Assembly: GCF_017916425.1 (NCBI RefSeq)
Contig: NZ_JAFMSX010000001.1
Location: 1,364,001 to 1,428,000, forward strand
Length of the DNA stretch: 64,000 nt
DNA from: Nocardioides sp. SYSU D00065
GTDB taxonomy: Bacteria > Actinomycetota > Actinomycetes > Propionibacteriales > Nocardioidaceae
Direction: 5' to 3'
In this document: positions 26,115 to 34,814 of the stretch, in pieces
Position numbering within the stretch: position 1 is the stretch's first letter
How the letters are laid out: the number at the start of each line of letters is the position of its first letter
The notes under the pieces: model-generated
What the model saw: only the letters and a program-made list of their open reading frames with translations
Databases searched by the model: none
Told to the model about the DNA's origin: nothing
Position numbers and translations under genes: made by a program

Positions 26115-26857
26115 GCACCTTCCTGACCGACACCGTCAACGTGATGAACCGCGAGCTCAAGCCCGTGTGGCGCGAGCCGATGGCGGTGGTCTTCGCGATG
26201 ATCCAGCCGCTGGTCTTCCTCGGCCTCTTCGCCCCACTGCTACCCGAGATGGCCGACGGCTCCGCGCTCCAGTGGTTCGTGCCCGGGATCGTGGCCATGA
26301 CCGCCCTGATGGGCGCGTCGTTCACCGGCGCCAACCTCATGGAGGAGATGCAGTCGGGCTCCCACGAGCGCCAGCTGGTCTCCCCGCTGGGCCGCCCGGC
26401 CCTGCTCGTCGGCCGAGCGCTCAAGGAGGTGGTGCCGATGCTCATGCAGGTCGCGATCATCGTCGCGGTCGTGACGCCGTTCAGCTTCGACCTCCACCTC
26501 GGCGGCGTCCTGGTGGCGGCGCTCGTCCTGTCGGTGTTCAGCGTCGGCGTCGGGGCGCTGTCCTTCGCGCTGGCGCTCGCCTCGAAGGGGCAGGACTGGA
26601 TGTTCTGGACGGTCCAGCAGACCCTGCTGTTCCCCGCCCTGCTGACCGCCGGGGTGCTGCTGCCGATGGACGGCGCGCCGCGCTGGCTCGAGGTCCTCTC
26701 CGCCCTCAACCCGATGACGTACGTCGTCGACGCGGTCCGCGCCCTCTTCGCCGGCACCTACCCGGCGGAGGTCGTCGCCCAGGGCGTCGCGGGCGCGGCC
26801 GTCGTCGCCGTGCTCGGCCTCGCGGTCGGCGTACGGGCGATGCGCCGCTCGAGCTGA
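26111..26857 (+). CDS. ABC-2 type exporter permease
   Basis: 248 residues with six predicted helices, the ABC-2 pattern seen in DrrB proteins. After the first helix is the characteristic GIVAMTALMGASFTGANLMEEMQSGSHERQLVSPLGR region (here split), where the GxR signature contacts the ATPase. LNPMTYVVDAVRALFAG near the C terminus is also typical. It works with the preceding ATPase as a heterodimeric exporter. Confidence 0.93.
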   Translation: MSTFLTDTVNVMNRELKPVWREPMAVVFAMIQPLVFLGLFAPLLPEMADGSALQWFVPGIVAMTALMGASFTGANLMEEMQSGSHERQLVSPLGRPALLVGRALKEVVPMLMQVAIIVAVVTPFSFDLHLGGVLVAALVLSVFSVGVGALSFALALASKGQDWMFWTVQQTLLFPALLTAGVLLPMDGAPRWLEVLSALNPMTYVVDAVRALFAGTYPAEVVAQGVAGAAVVAVLGLAVGVRAMRRSS

Positions 26858-26880
26858 CGGCCGCTGGGTCTCCGGCCCTG

Positions 26881-27014
26881 GGTCGGCGTCCCGGGGTCGG
26901 CGTCCCGGGGTCGGCGTCCTGGGTCGGCGTCCTGGGGGGCGGCGGCCTGGGGGGGCGGCGTCCTGGGGTCGGCGTCTTGGGGTCGGCGTCCTGGGACTGG
27001 GGCCGGCGGCCCGG
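26881..27014. repeat. Degenerate 14-bp tandem repeat, G-rich
   Basis: About nine imperfect copies of GGTCGGCGTCCTGG (first two exact as GGTCGGCGTCCCGG at 26881 and 26895) after the permease gene. Runs of four to six G could form quadruplexes. No gene seen. Confidence 0.8.
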
Positions 27015-27082
27015 GGTATCTAGGGACGAAATGGTAGGTCGGACAGCCGTCTTGCCTACCGGATCGTCCCTAGATACCCCGG
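27011..27082. repeat. Long hairpin element B, copy 1
   Basis: The outer arms are a perfect 19-bp inverted repeat, CCGGGGTATCTAGGGACGA (27011-27029) and its complement (27064-27082). An inner stem GGTAGG/CCTACC (27033-27038, 27055-27060) and a small GAC/GTC stem follow. It lies between converging genes, so it may act as a two-way terminator. Confidence 0.9.
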
Positions 27083-27128
27083 TCCTGTCGGGTGGGGCCG
27101 GTCGGGCGGACCCAGGTCGGTCGGGGTC

Positions 27129-27197
27129 GGGTACCTAGGGACGAAATGGTCGGTCGGACAGCCGTCTTGCCTACCAAATCGTCCCTAGATACCCCGG
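27129..27197. repeat. Long hairpin element B, copy 2
   Basis: The right arm (27179-27197) is identical to copy 1. The left arm differs (TACC for TATC, one mismatch) and the core is nearly identical, with CGGTCGG for AGGTCGG. Copy 2 begins 118 bases after copy 1, so this is a duplication of the whole hairpin. Confidence 0.9.
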
Positions 27198-27290
27198 TCC
27201 GGTCGGGGCCGGTCGGGGCCGGTCGGGTCGGGGTCGGTCGGGGCCGGTCGGGGCCGGTCGGGCCGGGGCCGGTCGGGCCGGGGCGGCCGG
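27195..27290. repeat. GGTCGGGGCC-type short tandem repeats
   Basis: About nine variants of a 10-bp unit GGTCGGGGCC/GGTCGGGCCG up to the end of purL. Low complexity and G-rich. No gene visible. Confidence 0.8.
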
Positions 27291-27305
27291 GTCGAGAGGA
27301 CGCGC

Positions 27306-29636
27306 TCAGGCGTCGAGCACGGCCGGCAGCGTGGCCCGCCAGGCCCGCTTGGCCTCGGCGACCGGAAGGTCGAAGAGTCCCTCGACCGCGACGACGTCGC
27401 CGCCGGTGCGACCGATCGGCGTGATCGGTACGCCGTGCCGCGAGGCCAGCGCGACCAGCGCGGCGGCCTGGGCGTCGGTCGTCGTCACCAGGGCGCGCGC
27501 GGTGGACTCGGAGAACAGCGCGACGAACGGGTCGTCGAACACCTCCGACAGCGAGACCGAGACGCCGATGTCGTGCCGGAACGCCGATTCGGCGAGCGCC
27601 TGGGCCAGCCCGCCGTCGGCAAGGTCGTGGGCGCTGGTCACGACACCGTCGCGCGCCGCGTCCTGCAGCAGCGAGGCGAGCGCCTGCTCGGCGGCGAGGT
27701 CGACCCGCGGCGGCAGACCGCCCAGGTGGGAGTGCACGACGTGCGCCCACTCCGATCCGGACAGCTCCTCGCGGGTCTCGCCGAGCAGGAACACCTCCTC
27801 GCCCGCGGCGACGAAACCGGTCTGGGTGCGCCGGGTGACGTCGTCGATGACGCCGAGGACCGCCACGACGGGGGTCGGCAGGATGGCCGTCTCGCCGGTC
27901 TGGTTGTAGAGGCTGACGTTGCCGCCGGTGACCGGGATCCCGAGCTCGAGGCAGGCGTCCTTGAGGCCGCGGCAGGCCTCGGCGAACTGCCACATCACGG
28001 CGGGGTCCTCCGGCGAGCCGAAGTTGAGGCAGTCGGAGACCGCCAACGGCCGCGCGCCACCCGTCGCGACGTTGCGGAACGACTCCGCCAGCGCGAGCTG
28101 GGCGCCGGCGTAGGGGTCGAGCCGCGCGAAGCGGCCGTTGCAGTCGGTGGCCACCGAGACGCCGAGGTTGGTCTCGGCGTCGACGCGCACCATGCCGGAG
28201 TCCGAGGGCTGGGCGAGGACCGTGTTGCCCTGCACGTAGCGGTCGTACTGGTCGGTGATCCACGACTTGTCGCAGAGGTTGGGACTGGCCACCAGGCGCA
28301 GCACCGTCTCGCGCAGCTCGGCGCCCGACGAGGGCCGCGGCAGCACCTCGGCCCGGTCGGCCTGGAGCGCGTCCTGCCAGTCGGGGCGGGCGTACGGGCG
28401 CTGGTACGTCGGCCCGTCGTGCGCCACCGAGCGCGGCGGTACGTCGACCACGCGCTCGCCGTGCCAGTCGATGTGCAGCCGGCCGGTGTCGGTCACCTCG
28501 CCGATCACCACGGCCTCGACGTCCCACTTCGCACAGATCGCCAGGAAGGCGTCGACGTCGGCGGGCTCGACGACCGCCATCATCCGCTCCTGCGACTCGC
28601 TCATGAGGATCTCCTCCGGGGCGAGCGTGGAGTCGCGCAGCGGCACCCGGTCGAGCTCGACGTGCATGCCGCCGTCGCCGGCCGAGGCCAGCTCGGAGGT
28701 GGCGCACGAGAGCCCGGCGCCGCCGAGGTCCTGGATGCCGGCGATCACGCCGGCGGCGAAGAGCTCGAGGGTGCACTCGATGAGGAGCTTCTCCATGAAC
28801 GGGTCGCCGACCTGCACGCTCGGCCGCTTCGCGGGGCCGTCGGCGTCGAAGGTCTCGCTGGCCAGCACCGAGACTCCGCCGATGCCGTCGCCGCCGGTGC
28901 GAGCGCCGTAGAGCACGACCTGGTTGCCGACCCCGGAGGCCTTGGCCAGGTGGAGGTCCTCGTGGCGCAGCACCCCGACGCAGAGCGCGTTGACGAGCGG
29001 GTTGCCGGCGTACGTCTCGTCGAAGACGGCCTCGCCGCCGATGTTGGGCAGACCGAGGCAGTTGCCGTAGCCGCCGACGCCGGCGACGATCCCGGGCAGC
29101 ACGCGGGCGGTGTCCGGCGCGTCGAGCGGGCCGAAGCGCAGCGGGTCCATCACCGCGACCGGCCGCGCGCCCATGGCGAGGATGTCGCGGACGATGCCGC
29201 CGACGCCGGTCGCCGCGCCCTGGTAGGGCTCGACGAACGACGGGTGGTTGTGGCTCTCGACCTTGAACGTCACCGCGTAGCCCTGGCCGATGTCGAGGAC
29301 CCCGGCGTTCTCGCCGATGCCGGCGAGCATCGGGCCGACCGGGGTCTCCTGCGGGATCTCGCCGAACTGCTTGAGGTGCACCTTCGTCGACTTGTACGAG
29401 CAGTGCTCGCTCCACATCACCGAGTACATGGCCAGCTCCGAGCTCGTCGGACGCCGGCCGAGGATCTCGCGGATCCGGGCGTACTCGTCGGCCTTGAGGC
29501 CCAGCTCGGCCCACGGCTGCTCGCGCTCGGCGTCGATGGCGGCGTGGGCGACCGTGTCGAGGGTGCCGGTGGCGCCGGAGGTGGTCAGGCCGGGGCCCTG
29601 GGGGGAGGTGGACTGCGGGGCGCTCGTCTCGGGCAC
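27306..29636 (-). CDS. purL: Phosphoribosylformylglycinamidine synthase subunit PurL
   Basis: A 776-residue small-type PurL, the ATP-binding synthetase of the PurLQS complex that converts FGAR to FGAM. Motifs: [75 protein letters not shown] and [18 protein letters not shown]. Glutaminase activity is supplied by PurQ, with PurS, about 5 kb away. GTG 29636 sits 6 bases after a TAGATT box. Confidence 0.98.
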   Translation of the reverse strand: MPETSAPQSTSPQGPGLTTSGATGTLDTVAHAAIDAEREQPWAELGLKADEYARIREILGRRPTSSELAMYSVMWSEHCSYKSTKVHLKQFGEIPQETPVGPMLAGIGENAGVLDIGQGYAVTFKVESHNHPSFVEPYQGAATGVGGIVRDILAMGARPVAVMDPLRFGPLDAPDTARVLPGIVAGVGGYGNCLGLPNIGGEAVFDETYAGNPLVNALCVGVLRHEDLHLAKASGVGNQVVLYGARTGGDGIGGVSVLASETFDADGPAKRPSVQVGDPFMEKLLIECTLELFAAGVIAGIQDLGGAGLSCATSELASAGDGGMHVELDRVPLRDSTLAPEEILMSESQERMMAVVEPADVDAFLAICAKWDVEAVVIGEVTDTGRLHIDWHGERVVDVPPRSVAHDGPTYQRPYARPDWQDALQADRAEVLPRPSSGAELRETVLRLVASPNLCDKSWITDQYDRYVQGNTVLAQPSDSGMVRVDAETNLGVSVATDCNGRFARLDPYAGAQLALAESFRNVATGGARPLAVSDCLNFGSPEDPAVMWQFAEACRGLKDACLELGIPVTGGNVSLYNQTGETAILPTPVVAVLGVIDDVTRRTQTGFVAAGEEVFLLGETREELSGSEWAHVVHSHLGGLPPRVDLAAEQALASLLQDAARDGVVTSAHDLADGGLAQALAESAFRHDIGVSVSLSEVFDDPFVALFSESTARALVTTTDAQAAALVALASRHGVPITPIGRTGGDVVAVEGLFDLPVAEAKRAWRATLPAVLDA

Positions 29637-29642
29637 GGGCCC

Positions 29643-29648
29643 AATCTA
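29643..29648 (-). promoter_or_regulatory. -10 box of purL, sharing upstream stop codon
   Basis: TAGATT on the minus strand, 6 bases before the GTG of purL. Its TAG (29646-29648) is the stop of the preceding type VII-like gene. Confidence 0.6.
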
Positions 29649-30794
29649 CCGGCGCGGCCCCTCGGGCTCCTCGCCGGGCGCATAGTGGACGACGGTGATG
29701 CCGGCACGACGACGGGCGTCCTTGCCGGCACGCCCCTCGCCGCCGCGCCCCGCGGCGCGCTCGGACTCGCGCTCAGCCCTGCGCGCCGCCCGCTCGGCGC
29801 GCTTCTCCTCGAGCGCGGCCCGCTTCGCCTCCTTCTCCGCCTGCTTGGCGGCCTCCTCCTCGCGTGCCAGCCGAGCGGCCCGCGCGGCATCGTCCTCAGC
29901 CCCCTCCAGCCTGGGGACGGCCAGGCGGCCCGACCCGCCGCGACCGCCAGGCATGCCGCGCGACATCGCACCCGCACGGGCACCCATGGCACCGGCGCCC
30001 ATCGCGCCGATGGGCGGCACCGCGCCGGAGGGACGCGCCGCGGCGGCGGCGCGGCTCAGCCTCCCGCTCGCCGCGGTGGCGGCGATCGACGCGACGGGTG
30101 TCAGCGCGGCCGCGGAAAGGCCGGGCAGCGCCGGCACCGACACCGCGGCGGGCGCCGCGAGCGGCGGGAGCGCACCCACCCCGACCTGCGGCGTGCCCGG
30201 CACGGAGGTGGAGGCGGCCGGCACGATGCCGACACCCGACTCCTCAGCACCCGGCACGAGACCGCTCGGGACAGCGCGACCTGTGAGCGTCGTGAGCTCG
30301 GTGCGGACCGTGACGAGCTCGGCGCGCGCCGACCGCAGCCGGGCACTCTCCTGGTCGAGCGACAGCGCCAGCCGGCGGCGGATCTCCTCGACCTCCTGCT
30401 GGCCCTGGGCGACCTTCCCGCGCTCGTCGTCCGCCGCGGCGTGGAACACGAGGTGGCGCGACTCGCCGACCACCTCGTGGGGGACCATCGCGACCTTGGT
30501 CCACGCCTGGTCGAGCTCCTTCTGCGTGGAGATCAGGATCGCGCTGATCGCACGCAGGCAACCGGCGACCAGGGCGGCCTGCGTGGTGAACCTGTCGAGC
30601 TGGGCCAGCACCTCGCGCCGGTGCTCCTCGTAGCGCTCGGCCGCCGCCGCGTCCCAGCCCTCGGTGGCGCGCCGCGCGGCGTCCACGATCTCGTCGCCGC
30701 GGCGCGACATCTGGGTCGCGACCTCCTCCCAGCGCGTCGCCGCGACCTCGAGCGGGGCGACGTCGGCTCGCAGCTCCCACGGGTTGGCCGGCAC
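29646..30794 (-). CDS. Putative type VII secretion substrate with T7SS-signal-like domain
   Basis: 382 residues. Residues 1-110 are helical and resemble the putative T7SS secretion-signal domain: NPWELRADVAPLEVAATRW, then EGWDAAAAERYEEHRREVL (a WxG-like turn between helices) and STQKELDQAW. A coiled coil follows (QGQQEVEEIRRRLALSL...), then a Pro/Ala/Gly-rich middle and a long Arg/Glu/Ala-rich tail (AREEEAAKQAEKEAKRAALEEK). No signal peptide is present. It starts one base after the stop of the EspC-like gene. No ESX core genes are nearby. The function is unknown; T7SS export is inferred from the N-terminal domain. Confidence 0.7.
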   Translation of the reverse strand: MPANPWELRADVAPLEVAATRWEEVATQMSRRGDEIVDAARRATEGWDAAAAERYEEHRREVLAQLDRFTTQAALVAGCLRAISAILISTQKELDQAWTKVAMVPHEVVGESRHLVFHAAADDERGKVAQGQQEVEEIRRRLALSLDQESARLRSARAELVTVRTELTTLTGRAVPSGLVPGAEESGVGIVPAASTSVPGTPQVGVGALPPLAAPAAVSVPALPGLSAAALTPVASIAATAASGRLSRAAAAARPSGAVPPIGAMGAGAMGARAGAMSRGMPGGRGGSGRLAVPRLEGAEDDAARAARLAREEEAAKQAEKEAKRAALEEKRAERAARRAERESERAAGRGGEGRAGKDARRRAGITVVHYAPGEEPEGPRR

Positions 30795-30795
30795 G

Positions 30796-31176
30796 TCAAC
30801 GGCCCCCCGCCCCGGGGAGGCGGCCGAAGCCGCCGTGGCCGAGCGTGTGAGCGGCTCGGTCGAGCTCGGCGGCGACCGTGTCGTCGGCGCGCACGGCGTC
30901 GTGTGCGGCCTCGACCAACGAGGAGACGCCGAGACCCAGCGCGTCCGCCACGGCGGCGACGACCTCCCCCGCGTCGAGCAGCGAGTCGGCGTACGACGCG
31001 GCGACGTTGCGCACGCCCTGGGCGTCGCCCAGCGCGTCGCACGCTCCCGTCAGGTCGTCCAGGGCGGTGGCCCAGTCCTGGCGCATCGCGGCCAGGACGC
31101 TGTCGCAGGACGCGGCCAGCTCGACCAGCCTGGTCGGCTCGACCTGCATCAGGACTCGCTTGCCGCTTGCGCTCAC
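30796..31176 (-). CDS. EspC/WXG100-like small helical protein
   Basis: 126 residues, almost wholly helical, ending in a Gly-rich tail. The pattern TRLVELAASCDSVLAAM, DLTGACDALGDAQGV, ASYADSLLDAGEVVAAVADALG fits EspC-type ESX partner proteins, which form helical hairpins and bind larger substrates. The next ATG (31149) is an alternative start. With the 382-residue gene one base downstream, the pair looks like a chaperone-substrate unit. Confidence 0.65.
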   Translation of the reverse strand: MSASGKRVLMQVEPTRLVELAASCDSVLAAMRQDWATALDDLTGACDALGDAQGVRNVAASYADSLLDAGEVVAAVADALGLGVSSLVEAAHDAVRADDTVAAELDRAAHTLGHGGFGRLPGAGGR

Positions 31177-31320
31177 TCTCTCGCCCTACCCGCGATCGGG
31201 GGCCGCAAACACGTCGGAGACGACCTGTGGGCAAACAGGTGGCGTTGCGCGGTTTCGCGGTGCTCGGTTCGGGGAAGGCGGCTAGACGCCTCGACTCCCC
31301 CGGACAGCCCAGGAGCTGCG

Positions 31321-32424
31321 ATGAACGCCGTGATGACCGTCGACCTGTCGGAGCTCGACGCCTGGTCCGCGCAGGTCCAGCGCGCGAGCGACGACCTGAC
31401 CGGCATCGCCCGCAACGGCGGCCACAGCCTGGTGCAGACCGACTTCGGCCCGATCCTCGAGACGATGATGGGCGCCTACAACGCGCTGCTCCCGTCGGTG
31501 GTCCAGTCGCTGGAGGACAACGGCACGGGGATGCGCGACCACGCCGAGGCGCTGCGCGCGACCGCGCGCGACTTCACGCTCACCGAGGACGGCGTCGTGC
31601 GTCGCCACAACGCCCGCGGCGTCGACGGCCGCGACGGCTCGAGCAGCTTCTGGGATGTCGCGGACACCACGATCCGCCGGGCCGCACCGACCGAGACCAG
31701 CCTGCCGCAGATCAGCCTCGGCTTCCCCTACGACACCGTGTGCGACCTGGTGCGGATGCTCACCGGCTTCGACATCCGCGCCGAGCTCGCCGACCGGATC
31801 GGCGGCGACGTGGTCAGCGCGTCCTCGCAGGGCTCGTCGTTCGGCGCCCTGGGCCAGTCGATGTCGGGCGTCGCAGCGAACCTGCGCAGCGGCGGCGAGA
31901 CGATCTCCAAGACCTGGCAGGGCGGCGCCTCCGACGCCGCGATCAGGCAGATCGGCACCTGGGTGGGGTCGCTCGACCGGCAGGCCGGCCAGCTGGTCCA
32001 GATAGGGCAGAACGTCGTGCAGATCTGCCGCGACGCCTGGCAGACCGCGCTGGCGGTGGTGCAGTGCGTGAAGTCGGCCGTCCAGACGGTGTCCTCCGCG
32101 CTGGCCACGATGAGCATCCCCGGCGTCGGGTGGGCCCGGGTCGTGCAGGCGGTGTGGCAGGCCTTCCAGGCCGTCATGAAGGCCTACAAGGCGATCATGC
32201 GGCTCATCGACGTCCTCAAGCAGGTGGCGTCCTTCATCGAGTCGGTGAAGCGCTTCTTCGACGGCGACAAGGCTCCCGTCTCCACGCCGACCGCCCCCAC
32301 CGCGACCGGCGCCCCGAGCAGCGTCACCCGCGACCCGTCCTCGGTCGCCACGCCGACGGTCGGGCAGCGTCCCGCCACGCCGGCTCCCCCGGCCCCCGTC
32401 GCACCGGTCGCTGCGACGTCATGA
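31321..32424 (+). CDS. WXG100-like putative type VII effector
   Basis: A 367-residue protein with AGGAG 7 bases before ATG 31321. Two WXG100-like helical regions are visible: residues about 5-100, and 165-235 containing the WxG turn in KTWQGGASDAAIRQI. Then a helical, membrane-active-looking segment rich in Trp and Val (VGWARVVQAVWQAFQAVM), and a Pro/Thr/Ala-rich C terminus. No signal peptide. The stop overlaps the next start (ATGA). It is divergent from the EspC-like pair with 144 bases between. Enzymatic motifs are not evident. Confidence 0.65.
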   Translation: MNAVMTVDLSELDAWSAQVQRASDDLTGIARNGGHSLVQTDFGPILETMMGAYNALLPSVVQSLEDNGTGMRDHAEALRATARDFTLTEDGVVRRHNARGVDGRDGSSSFWDVADTTIRRAAPTETSLPQISLGFPYDTVCDLVRMLTGFDIRAELADRIGGDVVSASSQGSSFGALGQSMSGVAANLRSGGETISKTWQGGASDAAIRQIGTWVGSLDRQAGQLVQIGQNVVQICRDAWQTALAVVQCVKSAVQTVSSALATMSIPGVGWARVVQAVWQAFQAVMKAYKAIMRLIDVLKQVASFIESVKRFFDGDKAPVSTPTAPTATGAPSSVTRDPSSVATPTVGQRPATPAPPAPVAPVAATS

Positions 32425-32822
32425 GCGAGGAGCTGCGCAGCCAGGCCGAGATCCTCGCCGCGATCACCGAGGCGCGCGAGGGCCTGACGACCAGCCTGGC
32501 CGACCTCAAGGCGACGGTCGACCAGCTCGCCGCACGCCCGCTGCTGACCGAGGAGGAGAAGCAGGCGCTCGAGGAGCAGGCCGAGTCCGGCGAGCTCGGG
32601 GAGGACATGCAGACCCTGGTCGCCAAGATCAGGGGCGGCGAGGAGACCTGGGAGCGGGTCTTCTCCGGCGAGTCTCCCCACGGCACCCTGCTCCAGGGTC
32701 ACCTCACGAGGATGTTCGAGGAGCACAAGGAGGACATCGCGCTGGCGTTCGAGGAGCTGGTGGAGCAGGAGGAGGCGAAGGGCAACTTCCTCCTCGACGA
32801 CGTACCCATCCGCGACGACTGA
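32421..32822 (+). CDS. Hypothetical coiled-coil protein paired with WXG100-like gene
   Basis: 133 residues, highly charged and Glu-rich (EEEKQALEEQAESGELGED), with heptad-like helices over residues 1-75. It is not recognised as a named family. The start overlaps the stop of the WXG100-like gene by four bases, so the two products are made together. A chaperone or immunity role is plausible but has no direct support. Confidence 0.7.
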   Translation: MSEELRSQAEILAAITEAREGLTTSLADLKATVDQLAARPLLTEEEKQALEEQAESGELGEDMQTLVAKIRGGEETWERVFSGESPHGTLLQGHLTRMFEEHKEDIALAFEELVEQEEAKGNFLLDDVPIRDD

Positions 32823-32830
32823 GTGGCGCC

Positions 32831-32889
32831 GAGAATTACACATGCGTAGTTCTCTCGAACCGCTGTGACTCGTGTGACTGGTGTGATTC
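32831..32889 (+). promoter_or_regulatory. Hairpin plus triple 9-bp direct repeat before the DUF1906 gene
   Basis: GAGAATTAC (32831-32839) faces GTAGTTCTC (32846-32854). Then CTGTGACTC, GTGTGACTG and GTGTGATTC run head to tail from 32863 to 32889. The gene starts at 32931. The repeats suggest a regulator site, and the hairpin may end the upstream transcript. Confidence 0.45.
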
Positions 32890-32930
32890 GCTGTCGTCGT
32901 TCGCCCTTCCCCGCACTGCTGGAGCAACCG

Positions 32931-34289
32931 ATGCGCCGCGCCCTTGTCCGTACGTTCGTCGCCGCCGCTGCGCTCGTCCTCACCGCCCCGCTGCTCGGCT
33001 TCGCGCCGGTGTCCGCCGGCGCGCAGGACGCGTCGCCGCGGCTCGCCTCGCAGCGACAGATCGCGCTCGCCACCCCGGGCGACTTCACCGGCTACGGCTT
33101 CGACCAGTGCCTCGCCCCGACCCAGGCGGCCATGAACACGTGGTGGCGCAAGTCCCCGTTCTCGGCCGTCGGCATCTACATCTCCGGCGACTCCCGCGCC
33201 TGCCGCTCGCAGCCCAACCTCAGCCCCACGTGGGTGGCCACCCAGGTGGCCCGCGGGTGGCGGCTGCTGCCGATCGCGCTCGGGCCACAGGCCTCGTGCC
33301 AGCCGCGGTTCCCCCGCTACGCCGACGACTTCTCCATCTCGCCCAAGCCGGCCGGCGGATACGCCAAGGCCGCCCAGCAGGGCGCGGCGGAGGCCGACAA
33401 AAACGCCGCCGACGCGGCGGCGTACGGCATCGGGCCGGGCAGCACGATCTGGTACGACCTCGAAGGGTTCGACCTCGGTGACACCCACTGCCGGGAGTCA
33501 GCGCTGGTCTTCGTCTCGCACTGGGTCACCCGGATCAAGCAGCACGGCTACGTCGCCGGCTTCTACTCCAGCGCGAGCTCGGGCATCAAGATGCTGGACG
33601 ACGCCCGCACGCAGCGCCCCGGGCAGTTCGCGCTGCCGGACCGCATCTGGATCGCCCGCTGGGACGGGCAGGCCAACACCTCCACGACCTACATCGGCGA
33701 GGACGGCTGGCGGCCCGGCGGCCGGATGAAGCAGTACCGCGGCGGCCACGACGAGACGTGGGGCGGCGTGACGATCAACATCGACAGCAACTTCATCGAC
33801 CTCGGCGCCGGGTCGGTGCCGCGTCCCGAGGGCCGCTGCCCCGGCACCCGGCTCGGCTTCTGGAAGTACCCCGCGCTGTCGCCGGGCACCACCAAGGCGA
33901 CCCGCGTCAAGGTGCTGCAGTGCCTGCTCACCGAGCAGGGCACCTACGCCGGCCCGCTCGACGGGGCGTACGACGCGGAGACGATCGCGGCCGCCCGCGC
34001 CTGGCAGGCGGCCCGGAAGTTCACGCCGACCGACACCTTCGCCAAGCGGCACTGGACCGCGCTGCTCGCCGCGGGCGCCCGTACGACGATCAAGCGCGGC
34101 TCGGTCGACGAGTCGGTGTACCGCCTGCAGCGCGCGCTCAACGCTGCCGGCGCGGGACGGTTCCGCGCGAGCGGCGTCTTCGACGCCAAGACCGAGGCGG
34201 CGGTGAAGACGTACCAGTCGCGGCTGCGCATCCCGGTCTCGGGCGTCGCGACGGCCCAGACCTGGAACAAGCTCCAGCAGGGCCGCTGA
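32931..34289 (+). CDS. Secreted DUF1906 (glycoside-hydrolase-like) protein with peptidoglycan-binding domains
   Basis: 452 residues. ATG 32931 is chosen because GGAG lies just upstream and a good signal peptide follows (RRALVRTFVAAAALVLTAP..., cleavage near residue 33). Residues about 50-290 match the DUF1906/Rv2525c-like TIM-barrel domain: GYGFDQCLAPTQAAMNTWW, AVGIYISGDSRAC, STIWYDLEGFD, VAGFYSSASSGIKML and WIARWDGQAN. Two peptidoglycan-binding repeats follow (KVLQCLLTEQGTYAGPLDGAYD and RLQRALNAAGAGRFRASGVFD). It probably acts on, or binds, the cell wall. Confidence 0.9.
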   Translation: MRRALVRTFVAAAALVLTAPLLGFAPVSAGAQDASPRLASQRQIALATPGDFTGYGFDQCLAPTQAAMNTWWRKSPFSAVGIYISGDSRACRSQPNLSPTWVATQVARGWRLLPIALGPQASCQPRFPRYADDFSISPKPAGGYAKAAQQGAAEADKNAADAAAYGIGPGSTIWYDLEGFDLGDTHCRESALVFVSHWVTRIKQHGYVAGFYSSASSGIKMLDDARTQRPGQFALPDRIWIARWDGQANTSTTYIGEDGWRPGGRMKQYRGGHDETWGGVTINIDSNFIDLGAGSVPRPEGRCPGTRLGFWKYPALSPGTTKATRVKVLQCLLTEQGTYAGPLDGAYDAETIAAARAWQAARKFTPTDTFAKRHWTALLAAGARTTIKRGSVDESVYRLQRALNAAGAGRFRASGVFDAKTEAAVKTYQSRLRIPVSGVATAQTWNKLQQGR

Positions 34290-34326
34290 GGCCGCTGCTC
34301 GCAGGCCCGCCGCTCACGCGGGGCTC

Positions 34327-34364
34327 GGGCCGGACGGGATCAGGCGGGCCGGACGGGATCAGGC
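34327..34364. repeat. Two perfect 19-bp tandem repeats over a stop codon
   Basis: GGGCCGGACGGGATCAGGC occurs at 34327-34345 and 34346-34364. The second copy supplies the TGA stop of the DUF3817 gene. Confidence 0.95.
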
Positions 34365-34814
34365 CGGCGGACCCACGAGCAGCGCCACGCCGGTGAGGCC
34401 GACGACCGCGAGCACGCCGACGAGGGCACCCTGGGCGGGGCGACGCAGCAGGAAGGCGGCCACGCGCTCGACAGGACCGGCGGGCGCGGTGGACCGCAGC
34501 CGCCAGTCCTCGCCGAGCAGGCCGCTGCGCTCGGCCCAGCGCTCGAACGGGACGGTGGCGAACGGCGGCACCGCGGCGAGCAGGCCCAGGACCAGCCGGC
34601 TCAACGGCCAGCGCTGGTCGACCCACAGCAGCACCGTGACCAGGCAGTAGGCGATGAACACGACGCCGTGCACCATGCCGAACACCTGCACGCCGAGCTC
34701 CGTCGTGCGGGTGACGTACTTGAGGAACATGCCCGTCAGCAGCAGGGCCCAGGTCACCGCCTCCGCGACGGCGACCGCGCGGTAGAGGCGGGCCGGCGTC
34801 ACGCGGGTGCTCAC
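34359..34814 (-). CDS. DUF3817 integral membrane protein
   Basis: 151 residues with four hydrophobic helices. [25 protein letters not shown] and [16 protein letters not shown] are characteristic of DUF3817. A fourth helix lies near the C terminus. GTG 34814 overlaps the purQ stop (GTGA), so it is co-translated with purSQ. There is no known function, and its link to purine synthesis may be only transcriptional. Confidence 0.88.
   Translation of the reverse strand: MSTRVTPARLYRAVAVAEAVTWALLLTGMFLKYVTRTTELGVQVFGMVHGVVFIAYCLVTVLLWVDQRWPLSRLVLGLLAAVPPFATVPFERWAERSGLLGEDWRLRSTAPAGPVERVAAFLLRRPAQGALVGVLAVVGLTGVALLVGPPA

Noticed and set aside
27011..27082. Short peptides read through the hairpin (RDEMVGRTAVLPT)
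   Set aside because: Similar peptides on both strands reflect the inverted repeat, not a gene; no start or ribosome site.
27435..32822. Very long plus-strand open frame opposite purL and the type VII-like genes
   Set aside because: It is antisense to purL, a certain gene. High GC content leaves long open frames on the other strand. Only its last 133 codons (32421-32822) look real.
32847..32860. LexA (SOS) box at GTTCTCTCGAAC
   Set aside because: The actinobacterial SOS box is CGAAC-N4-GTTCG. Here the half-sites are in the reverse order.
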